This document shows, in pieces, positions 44,443-54,443 of a stretch of DNA of 64,000 nucleotides (position 1 is its first letter; each line of letters begins with the position of its first letter). The notes under the pieces were generated by a model. It saw nothing but the letters and a program-made list of their open reading frames with translations. It was not told the origin of the DNA and searched no databases. A program made the translations under genes and the position numbers. Origin of the DNA: Flavivirga rizhaonensis (lineage in GTDB: Bacteria > Bacteroidota > Bacteroidia > Flavobacteriales > Flavobacteriaceae); the NCBI RefSeq assembly GCF_004791695.1, contig NZ_SRSO01000021.1, positions 35,720 to 99,719 of the forward strand. The letters run 5' to 3'.

Positions 44443-45212
44443 ATAACGCCTTTAAAAACAAGTTTAGCAGCACCGATTAACCATACATTTTTGTACAGTC
44501 CATTTTCGACTTCAAAAGATACTTGCAATTCACCTCCTGGCACCTGAAGCGTAATAAGGTTATCTGTTGTTTCATTTATAGCATGCATGGCTAAAGCCAC
44601 AGCGGTAGCACCTGTACCACATGACAATGTTTCATTTTCTACACCTCGCTCATAAGTCCTAACTGTAAATATTTGATCGCTAACTTTCTTAACAAAATTC
44701 ACATTACTACCTGCTTCATTATATGGTTCGCCATATCTAATTCTAGACCCTTCCTTTTTTATATCGAAAACATCTATCCTATTCTCAAATTGCACATGAT
44801 GTGGCGACCCTGTATCTAAAAAGACATGATTTTCGTGTTTTTCAATCGTATCAACATCTACCATTTGCAGTTTCACAATATCACCATCAATAATAGCATG
44901 ATGCAATCCGTCAATAGCTTCAAAAACGGCTTTGTCATCTATAACTCCAAGTTGTTTAGCAAATGCCACCAAACAACGTCCGCCATTACCACACATAGAG
45001 CTTTCATTCCCATCTGCATTATAATAGACCATCTTAAAGTCTAAATTATCATGATGCTCCAATAGAATAAGTCCATCTGCACCTATGCCAAAACGTCTGT
45101 CACATAATGCTGACACAAGTTTGGTATTATTTTTGTCGAAAGTTTGTTGACGATTATCAATCATCACAAAATCGTTTCCTGTTCCTTGATATTTATAAAA
45201 AGTCTGTTGCAT
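44439..45212 (-). CDS. dapF: Diaminopimelate epimerase
   Basis: 257 residues from MQQTFYKYQGTGNDFVMIDN. The start at 45212 is chosen because a TATCTTTG -7 box lies at 45222-45229, so any longer start would overlap the promoter. Catalytic cysteines are Cys74 in MCGNGGRC and the one in LSCGTGATA. It interconverts LL- and meso-diaminopimelate for peptidoglycan and lysine. It is the first gene of the dapF-GNAT-mltG-DUF2279 unit, consistent with a wall-synthesis theme, and diverges from the HtrA protease gene. Confidence 0.96.
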   Translation of the reverse strand: MQQTFYKYQGTGNDFVMIDNRQQTFDKNNTKLVSALCDRRFGIGADGLILLEHHDNLDFKMVYYNADGNESSMCGNGGRCLVAFAKQLGVIDDKAVFEAIDGLHHAIIDGDIVKLQMVDVDTIEKHENHVFLDTGSPHHVQFENRIDVFDIKKEGSRIRYGEPYNEAGSNVNFVKKVSDQIFTVRTYERGVENETLSCGTGATAVALAMHAINETTDNLITLQVPGGELQVSFEVENGLYKNVWLIGAAKLVFKGVI

Positions 45213-45221
45213 AATAAAGCG

Positions 45222-45229
45222 CAAAGATA
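45222..45229 (-). promoter_or_regulatory. -7 box of the dapF operon
   Basis: TATCTTTG on the minus strand is a perfect TAnnTTTG. It ends ten bases from the dapF ATG, so the mRNA would have almost no leader. Confidence 0.6.
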
Positions 45230-45254
45230 TAAATATTAAACCGTATTTTCGATT

Positions 45255-45294
45255 GTTAAACAGGCGTTAAAATTGGCGTTAAAAATCGTTAAAA
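45255..45294 (+). promoter_or_regulatory. Phased GTTAAA repeats upstream of the HtrA protease gene
   Basis: GTTAAA occurs at 45255, 45266, 45278 and 45288, 10-12 bases apart, including the near-identical 12-mers GGCGTTAAAATT and GGCGTTAAAAAT in tandem. This phasing is expected for a multimeric activator site or for curved DNA, between dapF and the protease gene. Confidence 0.4.
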
Positions 45295-45351
45295 TAAGAT
45301 TGGTCATTCAATAAATATTTAATTTTAGTCGTTAATAAATTGTAATTAAAC

Positions 45352-46776
45352 ATGAAATTTATGAAAAAGATTTTATCATTAGTACTGGTTTCGGCATTAG
45401 GAGGTGTTTTAACCCTTGGTGCTTATAAACTCTTTTTAGAAAAAGAAGAAAAAAATATAGTAGTAACAGCAACAGATTCTATTCCTACTTTTTTACCAAC
45501 TAATAATATTAATAGGCCATTAAAAGCCTACGAAAATTCAGATTTTACAACCGCTGCCGAAAATACTGTTAATGCTGTGGTACACGTAAAAAATGTATCT
45601 CTTAGCCCTAGACAAATGACTTTTGAGGATTTATTTTTTGGAAGAAGTTCTCAACGTCCACAATTAGGTACAGGTTCTGGGGTTATAATCACACCAGATG
45701 GCTATATTATCACCAATAACCATGTTATAAACAACTCCCAAGAATTATCGGTGACTTTAAATAACAATAAAACTTATGAAGCAAAAATTATTGGATCCGA
45801 TCCTAAAACCGACATTGCTTTATTAAAAATTGAAGCAGATGAAGAGCTTCCTGTAGTAACTTTCGGGAATTCTGATGAAGCAAAAATTGGAGAATGGGTA
45901 TTGGCCGTTGGAAATCCGTTTAATTTAACATCTACAGTTACGGCTGGTATAATAAGTGCAAAAGCAAGAGATTTATCAGCAGGAGTAAACTCACAATCTT
46001 TTATTCAAACAGATGCAGCCGTTAATCCTGGGAATTCTGGTGGTGCATTAGTTAATACTAATGGTGAACTCATTGGAATAAACACTGCCATTTCTTCTCA
46101 AACAGGTTCCTATATCGGTTACTCTTTTGCTGTACCTAGCAATATTGCACGTAAAGTTGTTGAAGACATTATGGAATATGGCAACGTACAAAATGGTGTT
46201 TTAGGTATTAAAGCTGGTACTTTTAACAGTACAGTAGCCCAAGAGGAAGGTCTTAATTATACAGAAGGTGTCTATGTATCTGAAGTTATTAAAAACTCCG
46301 GAGCTGAAAAGGCTGGTATTAAAAAAGGAGATATTATTAAAAAATTGGACAACATAGAAGTATCTAAATTTGAAGACTTAAGTGGTTATATAAAAACAAA
46401 ACGTCCAAATGATGTCATAAATGTTGAAATATACAGAAATGACAAAATTAAAACTGTAGAAGTAAAACTCTCAAAAACAGATGCTTTTTCTATAAACTTC
46501 ATAGACATGGAACTACAGGATTTATCCGATTCATTTAAAGAAGAACATGGTATCGATTATGGAGTTATGGTAAAAAATACTAAAAACAAATGGTTATATT
46601 CAAATTTAGGTATTTCAGAAGGTTACATTATAACTGGTATCAATAATGTGAAAATTGAAACCATAGAAGATATTTCGAAGTTAAAAGAAAAATATGGAGA
46701 GGATATTAAAGAAAATATTAAACGATTGGAATATATCGATATAAGAAAGGAGAAAAAGGAAGTTATTTTCAGATAA
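45352..46776 (+). CDS. HtrA/Deg family periplasmic serine protease
   Basis: 474 residues. An N-terminal helix (about 7-25) exports or anchors it. The protease domain has His124 (TNNHVINN), Asp154 (KTDIALLKI) and Ser229 (NPGNSGGAL), the full triad, in the GTGSGVIITPDGYIITNNH context. Two PDZ-like regions follow: about 280-375 (GVYVSEVIKNSGAEKAGIKKGDII) and a divergent one after 400. It degrades or refolds misfolded envelope proteins. Met4 at 45361 is an alternative start. The gene has phased repeats upstream and a strong terminator downstream. Confidence 0.93.
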   Translation: MKFMKKILSLVLVSALGGVLTLGAYKLFLEKEEKNIVVTATDSIPTFLPTNNINRPLKAYENSDFTTAAENTVNAVVHVKNVSLSPRQMTFEDLFFGRSSQRPQLGTGSGVIITPDGYIITNNHVINNSQELSVTLNNNKTYEAKIIGSDPKTDIALLKIEADEELPVVTFGNSDEAKIGEWVLAVGNPFNLTSTVTAGIISAKARDLSAGVNSQSFIQTDAAVNPGNSGGALVNTNGELIGINTAISSQTGSYIGYSFAVPSNIARKVVEDIMEYGNVQNGVLGIKAGTFNSTVAQEEGLNYTEGVYVSEVIKNSGAEKAGIKKGDIIKKLDNIEVSKFEDLSGYIKTKRPNDVINVEIYRNDKIKTVEVKLSKTDAFSINFIDMELQDLSDSFKEEHGIDYGVMVKNTKNKWLYSNLGISEGYIITGINNVKIETIEDISKLKEKYGEDIKENIKRLEYIDIRKEKKEVIFR

Positions 46777-46802
46777 AAAGCACTTCTTAAAAATCAATTT
46801 TC

Positions 46803-46844
46803 AATCCCATTGAAAAATTAATTTTTCGATGGGATTATTTTTTT
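46803..46844 (+). terminator. Strong terminator after the HtrA protease gene
   Basis: AATCCCAT...ATGGGATT encloses GAAAAATTAATTTTTC, an almost perfect 17-bp hairpin, and TTTTTTT follows. Confidence 0.85.
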
Positions 46845-46878
46845 ATCAAAACACGCTACGAAAACGTTTGAAATATGA

Positions 46879-46886
46879 TATTTTTG
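46879..46886 (+). promoter_or_regulatory. -7 box of the gap promoter
   Basis: TATTTTTG matches TAnnTTTG, 32 bases before the ATG at 46919. It rules out the longer in-frame start at 46829, which would lie inside the preceding terminator. Confidence 0.55.
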
Positions 46887-46918
46887 CCAAAAATTTAACT
46901 AAACAAAACTATTTTACA

Positions 46919-48367
46919 ATGTCTTTTAACAAAGCTTATGAAAATGAATTGGCCTTTCAAGCAGATCGTCGAAGAGCTACCGTAGAATTTATTAAAATTA
47001 TAAGTGACCTTTGGTACGACAAGTCCATTGAACTAGTAATTTTCAGAAATCAACTTATTGATAGAAATGTAAGTCAAATTTTAAATCTACATGAATATGC
47101 TGGTAAATTTGTGCAAAAGCCCATCTCCATTTTTGATTCAGTAGAAATTGCTCAAGCTATTAAAACGCTAGATACTCCTCCTGCTAAGTTGGACATAGGA
47201 AAACTTACCTACGAATTCCATCTAGAAGAAAACAAGCATAACAATGCGACTGCTTTTGTTGCTAGAAAATTAAAAGATGCTAGCAAAAATGGTGACATAC
47301 TTCCTAAAGATGTTATTTTATATGGTTTTGGTAGAATTGGTCGCTTAGTAGCTCGTGAGCTTATGACACGCACTGGTAAAGGAAGCCAACTACGGTTAAG
47401 AGCTATAGTAACTCGTGGAGAAATTAATGAGAAAATACTTGAAAAACGAGCGTCTTTACTACGTAACGATTCCGTTCATGGCGACTTCTCAGGAACCGTT
47501 TCTATAGATCTAAAAAACAGTGCTTTAATTATTAATGGAACCACTGTTAATATTATTTCTGCGAATGCTCCAGAAGATATCGACTATACCAAGCATAAAA
47601 TAAATAATGCTTTAGTCATTGATAACACGGGTGCTTTTAGAGATAAAAAAGCGTTAAGCAGACATTTAAAATCTAAGGGCGTTAATAAAGTATTATTAAC
47701 AGCTCCAGGAAAAGAAGTACCTAATATTGTTTATGGCGTAAACCATACAGAGAACAACCCAGATAAAGTTCACATTTTCTCGGCTGCATCATGTACCACA
47801 AATGCCATCACACCAGTTTTAAAAGCTATTGAAGATTCATTTGGTGTAAAATCTGGTCATTTAGAAACAATCCATGCTTATACGAATGATCAGAATTTAG
47901 TAGATAATTTCCACAGTAAATACCGCCGTGGTCGTGCTGCTGGTTTAAATATGGTTATTACAGAAACTGGAGCAGGCAGTGCTGTTGCTAAAGCGCTTCC
48001 CAGTTTAGAAGGAAAACTTACATCAAATGCCATTCGAGTTCCTGTTCCTAACGGATCTTTAGCTATTCTAAATTTAGAATTGAAAACCAAAACAACTTTA
48101 AATAGTGTTAATACCATTCTAAAGAAATACGCCTTAGAAGGCGATTTAGTTGAACAGATTAAATTTGAACTAAGTGATGAATTAGTATCTAGCGATATTG
48201 TTGGAAGTTCAGCACCTTCTATTTATGATAGTAAAGCAACCATAGTACGCAAAGATGGCAAAAATGTTATTATGTATATCTGGTACGATAACGAATATGG
48301 ATATAGCCACCAAGTCATTAGACTTGCAAAATATATTGCTAAGGTAAGACGTTACACATATTATTAA
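46919..48367 (+). CDS. gap: Glyceraldehyde-3-phosphate dehydrogenase, long form
   Basis: 482 residues, about 150 longer than classic GAPDH. The extra N-terminal 130 residues (MSFNKAYENELAFQADRRRA start) are helical and have no known domain; then comes the Rossmann start VILYGFGRIGRLVARELM. The catalytic Cys292 is in SAASCTTNAITP and the active-site region SKYRRGRAAGLNMVITETGA follows. It oxidises glyceraldehyde-3-phosphate with phosphate in glycolysis or works in reverse. The long form is common in Bacteroidota. It has its own promoter and terminator. Confidence 0.93.
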   Translation: MSFNKAYENELAFQADRRRATVEFIKIISDLWYDKSIELVIFRNQLIDRNVSQILNLHEYAGKFVQKPISIFDSVEIAQAIKTLDTPPAKLDIGKLTYEFHLEENKHNNATAFVARKLKDASKNGDILPKDVILYGFGRIGRLVARELMTRTGKGSQLRLRAIVTRGEINEKILEKRASLLRNDSVHGDFSGTVSIDLKNSALIINGTTVNIISANAPEDIDYTKHKINNALVIDNTGAFRDKKALSRHLKSKGVNKVLLTAPGKEVPNIVYGVNHTENNPDKVHIFSAASCTTNAITPVLKAIEDSFGVKSGHLETIHAYTNDQNLVDNFHSKYRRGRAAGLNMVITETGAGSAVAKALPSLEGKLTSNAIRVPVPNGSLAILNLELKTKTTLNSVNTILKKYALEGDLVEQIKFELSDELVSSDIVGSSAPSIYDSKATIVRKDGKNVIMYIWYDNEYGYSHQVIRLAKYIAKVRRYTYY

Positions 48368-48409
48368 TATGAGTGACATCTAAATTAATATTTTAATCGT
48401 ATATAAATT

Positions 48410-48431
48410 AGCCTCATTTTATGAGGCTTTT
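48410..48431 (+). terminator. Terminator after gap
   Basis: AGCCTCAT-TTT-ATGAGGCT hairpin followed by TTTT, 43 bases after the stop codon. Confidence 0.8.
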
Positions 48432-48496
48432 CACTTATTAATAGCGGTATATGAACAATATTTTATAAATTCGTAAATTATTTAAACCAATCATAA

Positions 48497-49105
48497 ATGA
48501 ATTCCATTAAGCAAGCCTCTCTTATAGTTCTATTTTTTACCCTCTCTTTACCTTCATTTTCGCAAATAAAAAAAGACGCAGACAATCTTTCTTTAAGTAG
48601 CGGCACAATAGACAATCAGTTTGACTTTGTGATAAAACGGTCTAATAAATACCAAGACTACAAGGTTGTAAAGAAAAATTGGTTATACACTCTTAAAGCT
48701 CACACGCTTGATTCATTAAAAGCGGTTCATAAAGACCTCGCTGATACGCGACTTATTGTAAAAAAACAAGACAAAGAAATTTCAGATTTAAAATCAAATC
48801 TTAATAATACACAGAGCGATTTAGATAAAACCAACACAGAAAAAGATAATATGGCCTTGTTTGGTATGCAAATGAGTAAAACAGGTTATAATGTACTTAT
48901 GTGGAGCATTATTGCTGGCTTATTAGCATTACTTCTTTTCTTCATTTATAAATTTAAAAACAGTAATGCTATTACTAAAGGAGCTAAACATGCACTTGCC
49001 GAGATTGAAGAAGAGTTTGAGGAGCACCGCAAAACGGCATTGGAACGGGAACAAAAAGTAAGACGTCAATTACAGGACGAAATAAATAAACAAAAGGGAT
49101 TATAA
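48497..49105 (+). CDS. Exported coiled-coil membrane protein, function unknown
   Basis: 202 residues. The signal peptide ends LPSFSQ (about 22). A region with NKYQDYKVVKKNWLYTLKA precedes a coiled coil (about 75-112; DTRLIVKKQDKEISDLKSNLNN start). A membrane helix at about 130-150 is followed by a second, highly charged helix (EEEFEEHRKTALEREQKVRR). I do not recognise a catalytic motif. Relatives sit next to trmD in flavobacteria and, as I recall, some database entries name them tRNA methyltransferase; nothing here supports that. It ends at its own terminator. Confidence 0.75.
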   Translation: MNSIKQASLIVLFFTLSLPSFSQIKKDADNLSLSSGTIDNQFDFVIKRSNKYQDYKVVKKNWLYTLKAHTLDSLKAVHKDLADTRLIVKKQDKEISDLKSNLNNTQSDLDKTNTEKDNMALFGMQMSKTGYNVLMWSIIAGLLALLLFFIYKFKNSNAITKGAKHALAEIEEEFEEHRKTALEREQKVRRQLQDEINKQKGL

Positions 49106-49130
49106 ATAATTCTTTCCAAGATAAATTTAA

Positions 49131-49163
49131 AAATCTGTAATTTCACATTACAGATTTTTTTTT
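49131..49163 (+). terminator. Terminator between the coiled-coil gene and the GNAT gene
   Basis: AAATCTGTAAT-TTCAC-ATTACAGATTT followed by TTTTTT. The GNAT ATG lies only 5 bases after it, so that gene must use a promoter that overlaps this hairpin or read-through transcription. Confidence 0.8.
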
Positions 49164-49167
49164 GACT

Positions 49168-49596
49168 ATGATTATAATACGAGCAACTATAGAACACCTG
49201 AATGATTTAGTCCCTCTTTTTGATGGGTATCGTATTTTTGACAGACAAGCGTCTGATCTAAATTCTGTTAAAGAATTTTTAAAAGAACGTCTAACCAAAC
49301 AAGACTCAGTTATTTATATGGCTTATATTAATGATACGCCTGTTGGTTTTACGCAATTATATTTTTTATTCTCTTCAGTATCGATGAAACCGATGTATTT
49401 ATTAAATGATTTATACATAGATTCTAATTATAGAAGCCAAAATATAGGCACTACCCTAATTAATAAAGCTAAAAAACTATGCGAAAAAAAAGAATATAAA
49501 GGCCTACTAATACAAACAGAAAATACCAACCCAGCACAACATTTATATCAACGTTTGGGTTTCGTAGAGGATACTGATTTAACTTTTTTTGGTTAA
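49168..49596 (+). CDS. GNAT family N-acetyltransferase
   Basis: 142 residues from MIIIRATIEHLNDLVPLFDGYR. A TTG two codons upstream is also possible. The CoA loop is SNYRSQNIGTTLINKAKKLC and the C-terminal LYQRLGFVEDTDLTFFG is typical. This belongs to the group with the DLYIDSNYRSQNIG pattern (N-terminal or small-molecule acetylation, acceptor unknown). It stands between two terminator-like elements and a trmD promoter, so it may be transcribed alone. The start codon directly follows the preceding terminator's T-run. Confidence 0.83.
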   Translation: MIIIRATIEHLNDLVPLFDGYRIFDRQASDLNSVKEFLKERLTKQDSVIYMAYINDTPVGFTQLYFLFSSVSMKPMYLLNDLYIDSNYRSQNIGTTLINKAKKLCEKKEYKGLLIQTENTNPAQHLYQRLGFVEDTDLTFFG

Positions 49597-49700
49597 ACGA
49601 AAAACTCACAAAAGAACTTGATTAGCAAAAGAACGCTTGCATATTTTGATTTGCCAAAATACCTCGAAAAAATACCATCTAAAATAACAAACAATTAAAT

Positions 49701-49708
49701 TATCTTTG
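49701..49708 (+). promoter_or_regulatory. -7 box of the trmD promoter
   Basis: TATCTTTG, a perfect match to TAnnTTTG, 20 bases before the trmD ATG. Confidence 0.55.
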
Positions 49709-49727
49709 CAATTCTTAAAATGACCCA

Positions 49728-50405
49728 ATGCGCATAGATATTATTACTGTTTTACCAGAATTACTTAGAAGCCCTTTTGAAGCCTCCATTTTAAAACGTG
49801 CTATAGAAGCTGGTTTAGTAGAAGTGCACTTCCACAATTTACGGGATTATACTACTGATAATTATAAATCTATTGACGATACACAATTTGGAGGTGGCGC
49901 AGGTATGGTTATGATGGTAGAGCCTATTGATAAATGCATTTCAGCCTTAAAAGCTGAAAGAAATTATGATGAGATTATTTATATGACACCCGATGGCGAA
50001 ACCTTAAAACAAGGCATAGCTAATCAAATATCCCTAAAAGAAAATATTATAATTTTGTGTGGCCATTATAAAGGAGTAGACCAACGTGTACGCGACCATA
50101 TTATAACCAGAGAAATTTCTATTGGTGATTACGTATTATCAGGCGGTGAATTAGGAGCCGCCGTACTTTGTGATGCTGTAATACGATTAATTCCAGGAGT
50201 CCTAGGAAATGAGACTTCTGCCCTAACCGATTCGTTTCAAGATAATTTATTAGCACCTCCCATCTATACGAAACCTCGTGAATACAAAGGTTGGAAAGTC
50301 CCAGAATTATTATTTAGTGGAAACCTTCCTGAAATTGAAAAGTGGCGCGAAGAACAGGCTTATCAGCGTACAAAAGAAAAACGACCAGATTTATTGGAGG
50401 ATTAA
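49728..50405 (+). CDS. trmD: tRNA (guanine-N1-)-methyltransferase
   Basis: 225 residues, SPOUT trefoil-knot enzyme. It starts [25 protein letters not shown]. Substrate motifs are [27 protein letters not shown] and [12 protein letters not shown]. It methylates G37 of tRNAs with proline, leucine and arginine anticodons to prevent frameshifting. In flavobacteria trmD precedes rplS, as here, although a 535-base gap separates the two and rplS has its own promoter. Confidence 0.97.
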   Translation: MRIDIITVLPELLRSPFEASILKRAIEAGLVEVHFHNLRDYTTDNYKSIDDTQFGGGAGMVMMVEPIDKCISALKAERNYDEIIYMTPDGETLKQGIANQISLKENIIILCGHYKGVDQRVRDHIITREISIGDYVLSGGELGAAVLCDAVIRLIPGVLGNETSALTDSFQDNLLAPPIYTKPREYKGWKVPELLFSGNLPEIEKWREEQAYQRTKEKRPDLLED

Positions 50406-50858
50406 TCCTCTAATTTCAACTAAAATATAGCCTAATTTATTTATATTGGCATATTAGTAGTTTCTACTACAGAAATATTTTTCAATTTAACTTACAGCGC
50501 ACCTTAGAGAGCCAAGTTATTAATCACTTAATAATATGGCTTTTAATGATTCTTTCAACAACTCAAAAAAAACTAAATTGCAAAGTAGGTAATCAATATT
50601 CTTTAGAAAAAAGAAAGCCCAAACCTATTAAAAATAAACCTAATAGAATTAGTCAATATAAACTAATCCTAATAGTTATATATGTTTTACGGTTTTTAAT
50701 TCATTTGAGTAGATCTTATAACTTATAATTTTAAATTTAAAGATTATATTATATCTTCTCTACTCTTAATAGTAAAAGTTTTGTAGTGGGTATAAGTTCA
50801 AAAATGAGTATATTCAAAAAACTTATAACTTATTACTTTTAACTTATTACTTTTTGTT
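50406..50858. other. AT-rich spacer between trmD and rplS
   Basis: A 60-codon open frame (50546-50728) lacks support. Near the right end the words TTATAACTTAT and AACTTATTACTTTT recur; the 14-mer AACTTATTACTTTT is directly repeated twice at about 50827-50854, just before the rplS -7 box. No RNA gene is obvious. Confidence 0.45.
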
Positions 50859-50866
50859 TATATTTG
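50859..50866 (+). promoter_or_regulatory. -7 box of the rplS promoter
   Basis: TATATTTG matches TAnnTTTG and is 75 bases before the start at 50941. Transcription from it would exclude longer N-terminal extensions and give a roughly 65-base leader. Confidence 0.55.
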
Positions 50867-50872
50867 CACCCA

Positions 50873-50940
50873 ATTTCGGGTTAACCTCTGGCGAGAATCG
50901 TGAATGTTGTTCTGAATTAATTATAATTAAATTTAAAGAT
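50873..50940 (+). promoter_or_regulatory. rplS 5' leader, possible L19 autoregulatory element
   Basis: The leader contains GGGTTAACC and the small stem CTC-TGGC-GAG. Ribosomal protein leaders that bind L19 have been proposed in Flavobacteria; whether this sequence matches that motif cannot be tested here. Confidence 0.3.
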
Positions 50941-51291
50941 ATGGAATCTTTAGTAAAATTTGTACAAGACGAATTTGTAACAAGAAAAGATTTACCAGAA
51001 TTTTCAGCTGGAGATACAATTACTGTTTATTACGAAATTAAAGAGGGTAGCAAAACAAGAACTCAGTTTTTTAGAGGTGTAGTAATACAAAGAAGAGGTT
51101 CTGGATCGTCAGAGACTTTCACTATTAGAAAAATGTCTGGTTCTATTGGAGTTGAACGTATTTTCCCAATTAACTTACCTGCATTACAAAAAATAGAAGT
51201 TAACAAACGTGGCCAAGTACGTAGAGCAAGAATCTACTACTTTAGAGGTCTTACTGGTAAAAAAGCCAGAATTAAAGAAAGTAGACATTAA
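50941..51291 (+). CDS. rplS: 50S ribosomal protein L19
   Basis: 116 residues from MESLVKFVQDEFVTRKD. An earlier in-frame start would give 29 unrelated residues and overlap the promoter. Motifs TRTQFFRGVVIQRRGSGS, ETFTIRKMSGSIGVERIFP and RRARIYYFRGLTGKKARIKE are those of bL19, which lies at the interface with the small subunit. It has its own promoter, a possible regulatory leader and a terminator at 51320-51350, so it is a single-gene unit. Confidence 0.97.
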   Translation: MESLVKFVQDEFVTRKDLPEFSAGDTITVYYEIKEGSKTRTQFFRGVVIQRRGSGSSETFTIRKMSGSIGVERIFPINLPALQKIEVNKRGQVRRARIYYFRGLTGKKARIKESRH

Positions 51292-51319
51292 CAACATATT
51301 ATTGCAACAAGCAATTATT

Positions 51320-51350
51320 AAAAGCCTTGATATAAATCAAGGCTTTTTTT
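51320..51350 (+). terminator. Terminator of rplS
   Basis: AAAGCCTTGAT-ATAA-ATCAAGGCTTT with TTTT following, 29 bases after the stop. Confidence 0.85.
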
Positions 51351-51408
51351 ATTAACAAAAGTTAATAAGTCTGGTTTATAAATAGTTGATATCTAATGCT
51401 TTGAAAAG

Positions 51409-51439
51409 TTTGTTTATTTGGTTTCTAGTTTTATATTAG
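51409..51439 (+). promoter_or_regulatory. Candidate promoter of the structured RNA
   Basis: TTTG at 51409-51412, a 19-base spacer and TATATTAG at 51432-51439 match the Bacteroidota -33/-7 arrangement with one mismatch in the -7 box. Predicted transcription start near 51446. Confidence 0.4.
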
Positions 51440-51445
51440 CAACAT

Positions 51446-51945
51446 AGAAATGGTAACAACCTTGTGTTGGTTTTATGGTAACATAAATTTGTATTATTTT
51501 TTAAATAAAGTAACGTTCTTTATTATAATTAATTGTTTTTTGAGGTTTTGTTGCGCCACGTGTATGCGTGTGAGAGCTAAAAACCATGACGTTACAAGAA
51601 GTCCTAAATGCAAAAGTAGTTAGCAACTAGTGTAATTGAAAGTTTAAAAAGCTACAGAAGCGAAAGTTATGTAGTAATAAAACAATGCTTTTAAACAAGC
51701 TTGACGTTAACGCGAAAAGCGAGCTTATGGCATCAAGGAAAACAATTAATAGAAACATTGTTAGTGATTAGATCAATGCATATTGAAAATTACTAATTTT
51801 GTTTCGTTGAAATAATAGCACTTGAATTGAAAAGGTTTAAATGCAAGTTTAAATTGATTTAGTAGCAATACTAATTAGGTCGCGTTATGTTATTTCAAAG
51901 AAAGCCATGTCAGAGAAGATTATTCTTCCTTGATATGGCTTTTGT
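51446..51945 (+). ncRNA. Probable structured noncoding RNA of about 500 nt upstream of icd
   Basis: An unexplained 800-base gap without an open frame holds many local hairpins on the plus strand. They include CTACA-GA-AGC-GAAA-GTT-A-TGTAG with a GNRA loop (51652-51674), AAGCT plus CGC-GAAAA-GCG-AGCTT (51697-51726), AACAAT/ATTGTT (51741-51762), TCAAT-GCAT-ATTGA (51773-51786) and TTAGTA-GCAA-TACTAA (51859-51874). A 9-bp long-range pair TTGAAATAA/TTATTTCAA (51807-51815 with 51890-51898) encloses the last. A terminator-type hairpin closes it at 51901-51943. A promoter-like sequence lies upstream. The signatures of RNase P, tmRNA and SRP RNA are absent. It could be a known RNA I do not recognise. 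Confidence 0.45.
51901..51945 (+). terminator. Terminator closing the structured RNA
   Basis: AAAGCCAT...ATGGCTTT with an inner TCA/TGA and AGAAGA/TCTTCC-like stem, followed by TTTTGTTATTTT. The T-run is interrupted, so termination may be partial. Confidence 0.6.
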
Positions 51946-52125
51946 TATTTTACAAATACGACACTAGTTTTTTATTAAATCCCTACTCGCTTTAAGCTTT
52001 TTTACTATATACATCAAAACTATTCCATTTTTATTGTTTTTCACACAATGTTTGAACATTTTTAATGATGCATTTTTGTATATTCGCAAGGCTAAAAACG
52101 AATCTACAAATGCACAAGTTTTTAG

Positions 52126-54366
<2,241 letters not shown>

Positions 54367-54389
54367 TGGTATTATCATAAAGAATATTT

Positions 54390-54417
54390 AAAAGCTCCTT
54401 TTTAGGGGCTTTTTTTT
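54390..54417 (+). terminator. Terminator of icd
   Basis: AAAGCTCC-TTTTTA-GGGGCTTT with seven T residues after it, 25 bases past the stop. Confidence 0.8.
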
Positions 54418-54443
54418 ATATTTTTATAAAAAAAAGCTATGGC

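Noticed and set aside
45263..45294. CIRCE-type heat-shock operator before the HtrA gene
   Set aside because: The repeats are direct, not inverted, and do not resemble TTAGCACTC-N9-GAGTGCTAA.
46829..46918. Longer N-terminus for GAPDH
   Set aside because: It would begin inside the terminator of the preceding gene and include the gap promoter box.
50546..50728. 60-codon plus-strand open frame between trmD and rplS
   Set aside because: Lys/Asn-rich composition as expected for AT-rich noncoding DNA; no motif, no conserved context recognised.
50854..50940. Longer N-terminus for ribosomal protein L19
   Set aside because: The extension would overlap the TATATTTG promoter box and is unlike any L19 start.
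51446..51945. RNase P RNA, tmRNA or SRP RNA in the rplS-icd gap
   Set aside because: Neither GAGGAAAGTCC, a tRNA-like tmRNA end with TTCGA, nor the SRP tetraloop region is present on either strand.
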